Source: Dysgonamonadaceae bacterium (GTDB taxonomy: Bacteria > Bacteroidota > Bacteroidia > Bacteroidales > Azobacteroidaceae). Taken from it: 7,367 nucleotides of DNA. The stretch's first letter is position 1; each line of letters opens with the position of its first letter. Of this stretch, positions 5,949 through 7,367 are shown piece after piece. Both the position numbers and the translations under genes were made by a program. The stretch lies in NCBI GenBank assembly GCA_031284225.1, contig JAITAH010000010.1, positions 1-7,367 of the forward strand. The letters are read 5' to 3'. The notes below the pieces were generated by a model that was not told the origin of the DNA, did not search any database, and saw only the letters and a program-made list of their open reading frames with translations.

Positions 5949-5981
5949 AGAGGCTGTTCCACAAGTGGTGAAACAGCCTCT
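5949..5981. terminator. Hairpin between convergent genes, probable bidirectional terminator
   Basis: AGAGGCTGTT (5949-5958) pairs perfectly with AACAGCCTCT (5972-5981). Inside it CCAC (5959-5962) pairs with GTGG (5965-5968), leaving an AA loop and a 3-base TGA bulge on one side. The 10-base GC-containing stem lies between two convergently transcribed genes that end at 5855 and 6001, where a shared terminator is expected. Neither side has the U run of a classic intrinsic terminator. Similar hairpins with an AGAGGCTGT-type stem are, as I recall, common in intergenic regions of Bacteroidales and may also be a small dispersed repeat. Confidence 0.65.
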
Positions 5982-6000
5982 GAATAGCGCTTGCTAACAA

Positions 6001-6210
6001 TTACTTTAATGACAAATGTAACTCGTTCTCTTTTTCAATGAAAACCAATTTTTCTTCGCGAGCGAGCCAGCCGATAGCGGCATAAATTTCTTTGTCCGTC
6101 ATTTTTACTGTTTTCTTCAAATCTTTTACCGATTTGACGCCTACTTCATTCAATACATTCCATACGTGGCCTGCATCATTTCCAATTTTTTCTAACATTG
6201 TCTTTTCCAT
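6001..6210 (-). CDS. Winged helix-turn-helix protein, DUF2582-like
   Basis: The 69-residue product matches my memory of the DUF2582 family, single-domain winged helices found mostly in Bacteroidetes and of unknown target. The pattern is visible: helix 1 NDAGHVWNVLNEV (11-23), helix 2 SVKDLKKTV (27-35), recognition-like helix TDKEIYAAIGWLAREE (38-53), then the wing KLVFIEKENELHLSL (54-68). There is no room for a sensor or catalytic domain. The start at 6210 follows an A/T-rich leader; M5 (MLEKIGNDAG) is a possible alternative start. The gene lies 64 bases downstream of the TPR gene on the same strand. No good TAnnTTTG promoter is seen in that gap, so co-transcription with the TPR gene is possible. 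Whether it binds DNA or only protein partners cannot be told. Confidence 0.85.
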   Translation of the reverse strand: MEKTMLEKIGNDAGHVWNVLNEVGVKSVKDLKKTVKMTDKEIYAAIGWLAREEKLVFIEKENELHLSLK

Positions 6211-6274
6211 TTTAATTAAACAATTTTTTGCATATCAGGAATTTGTATAATTAAGCAAGGGTTCGTTCAATGGA

Positions 6275-7367
6275 TTATTGTCCCATATAAATTTTATCCC
6301 ATTTTTCATATTCAGCATTGTTGCCCAGGCTGTAATAAATATTACGTAACGCAAAAATAGCGTCGGTATCCTTGGGGTTCAGCTGATAAGCTTTTTCGAA
6401 ATAAGGGATGGCTTCTTTAAAAAGATTGTCCACTTTCTTTCGCGCTTCGGCGTACAATTTGGTGTCGGTTATATTGTCTGCTTCCCCTCTGGCTTCAATT
6501 CCGGAATTGTAATACAGCCGTCCCAAATGAGATAACGCATCGGCATATTGGGGGTTAATCTCAAGCGCTTTTTGGATACTTTCGATAGCTTTATCCGTTT
6601 GCTTGATATTTTCATATACCAATCCCAATACATCGTACAACTGAGCGTCGTTAGGAGAAACAAGAATCGCTTTTTGTAAATAATCTACCGCTTCATCTGT
6701 TTTCCCCTGGTTGATGTTGATGTTAATCAGGTTGAGTATATAATACGGTTCTTGGGGGAATTTATCCACACCCTGTTTCAGTATGTCCACGAAATGAACC
6801 GTATCGGCTTTTTGACTGAATTCGTTGGCTAATCGTTGGTAAATTTCATTTTCGTTCCAACCCCAATCTTTGATTTCGGTAAAAAGTTCGATAGCGGCTT
6901 CCGAATTAGGAATTTCGATGGCAGATATCGCTGCGTAATAGCGAATTTTGACCTCATTCGTATCATTCGGCTGGGTATAAAAAAGCTTGCTATCCCCTTC
7001 AAAAATAGGGAGTTTTGGCATGTCTCCGTAGAAGCGGAAATTTTCGTACGCTTGCGTATAATCGCGTTTTTCATAAAAATAACTGCCCGCGTTGATGTAA
7101 TACGGCCGATTTGCCAACATAATCGCTTTAATATCCTTCCGGAATTTCGGTTTTACTTTTCCTTTGGCGTCCGGAAGTTGATCCAGTTCGTCGGCTTTCA
7201 CAAAGTAGGGATAAATTTTCACCAGCGCCGGATACATTGCATCTTCGTTGGCTGGCTGTCCCAGGATTTCTTTTGCTCTTTCCGTATCGAAGACTTTGTT
7301 TTCCACCATACCTGCCACATACCAGGTTTCCGCCTCATTCATGGTTTCCGGATTTGTCATAGCGCCT
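6275..7367 (-). CDS. Tetratricopeptide repeat protein (5' end outside window)
   Basis: The frame runs from the right edge to the TAA at 6275-6277. An internal ATG at 7358-7360 gives 361 residues, but the codons before it (Ala, Gly) stay open to the edge and the first residues (PETMNEAETWYVAGMVENK) already look like the middle of a repeat helix. The true start, and probably a signal peptide, lies beyond 7367. Counting from that ATG, clear TPR units occupy about 204-237, 238-271 (LYDVLGLVYENIKQTDKAIESIQKAL) and 272-345, the last split by an insertion of about 25 charged residues (287-312). A conserved segment AYELDQLP-like, seen here as ADELDQLPDAKGKVKPKF (56-73), is typical of a Bacteroidetes TPR family of unknown function. 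TPRs bind protein partners; a cell-envelope location is inferred. The winged-helix gene follows 64 bases downstream. Confidence 0.88.
   Translation of the reverse strand, partial: GAMTNPETMNEAETWYVAGMVENKVFDTERAKEILGQPANEDAMYPALVKIYPYFVKADELDQLPDAKGKVKPKFRKDIKAIMLANRPYYINAGSYFYEKRDYTQAYENFRFYGDMPKLPIFEGDSKLFYTQPNDTNEVKIRYYAAISAIEIPNSEAAIELFTEIKDWGWNENEIYQRLANEFSQKADTVHFVDILKQGVDKFPQEPYYILNLINININQGKTDEAVDYLQKAILVSPNDAQLYDVLGLVYENIKQTDKAIESIQKALEINPQYADALSHLGRLYYNSGIEARGEADNITDTKLYAEARKKVDNLFKEAIPYFEKAYQLNPKDTDAIFALRNIYYSLGNNAEYEKWDKIYMGQ

Noticed and set aside
6762..6770. Exact consensus DnaA box TTATCCACA
   Set aside because: It is a single copy inside the TPR coding sequence, where the complement encodes Val-Asp-Lys, with no cluster around it and several kilobases from dnaA. 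A chance match is the simplest reading.
7358..7360. ATG as the true start of the TPR protein
   Set aside because: The frame remains open to the window edge, no signal peptide follows the ATG, and the sequence right after it already resembles the inside of a repeat helix.

Overview
The window looks like a chromosomal housekeeping segment from a member of the Bacteroidetes, most likely order Bacteroidales. The evidence is the gene set and order (ftsK end, a LolA-like gene, trxB, dnaA), Bacteroidetes-style promoter matches (TTTG / TAnnTTTG), A/T-rich leaders without clear Shine-Dalgarno sequences, and two small families that I recall mainly from this phylum: a short HTH protein and a DUF2582-type winged helix. 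I see no insertion sequence, phage gene, CRISPR array, rRNA or tRNA.

Layout. (1) Positions 1-1808, + strand: the last 62 codons of an FtsK/SpoIIIE DNA translocase, a LolA-like periplasmic lipoprotein carrier, and thioredoxin reductase. Each junction is a 4-base ATGA overlap, so the three genes form a tight, probably translationally coupled operon. (2) Positions 1809-2161: a 353-base AT-rich gap upstream of dnaA. It holds two perfect palindromic elements and a plausible promoter but no consensus DnaA box. (3) Positions 2162-4238, + strand: dnaA with a GTG start, followed 10 bases later by a PAP2-family membrane phosphatase. (4) Positions 4239-5855, + strand: a leader with a -7-like element and a 15-codon mini-ORF that ends inside the next start codon, then a 92-residue HTH protein and a Cys/Met-metabolism PLP enzyme 11 bases further on. 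(5) Positions 5856-6000: a convergent gap with a strong hairpin. (6) Positions 6001-7367, - strand: a 69-residue winged-helix protein and, upstream of it, a TPR protein whose 5' end lies beyond the window edge.

Functionally the genes cover chromosome segregation (FtsK) and replication initiation (DnaA), envelope biogenesis (LolA, PAP2 phosphatase), thiol redox balance (TrxB) and sulfur amino acid metabolism (PLP enzyme with a probable linked regulator). I did not find a clearly new multi-gene system. The most interesting signals are the paired palindromes and tandem TTTTGCAAA repeat at the dnaA promoter, the mini-ORF before the HTH gene, and the non-canonical active-site segments of the PLP enzyme.
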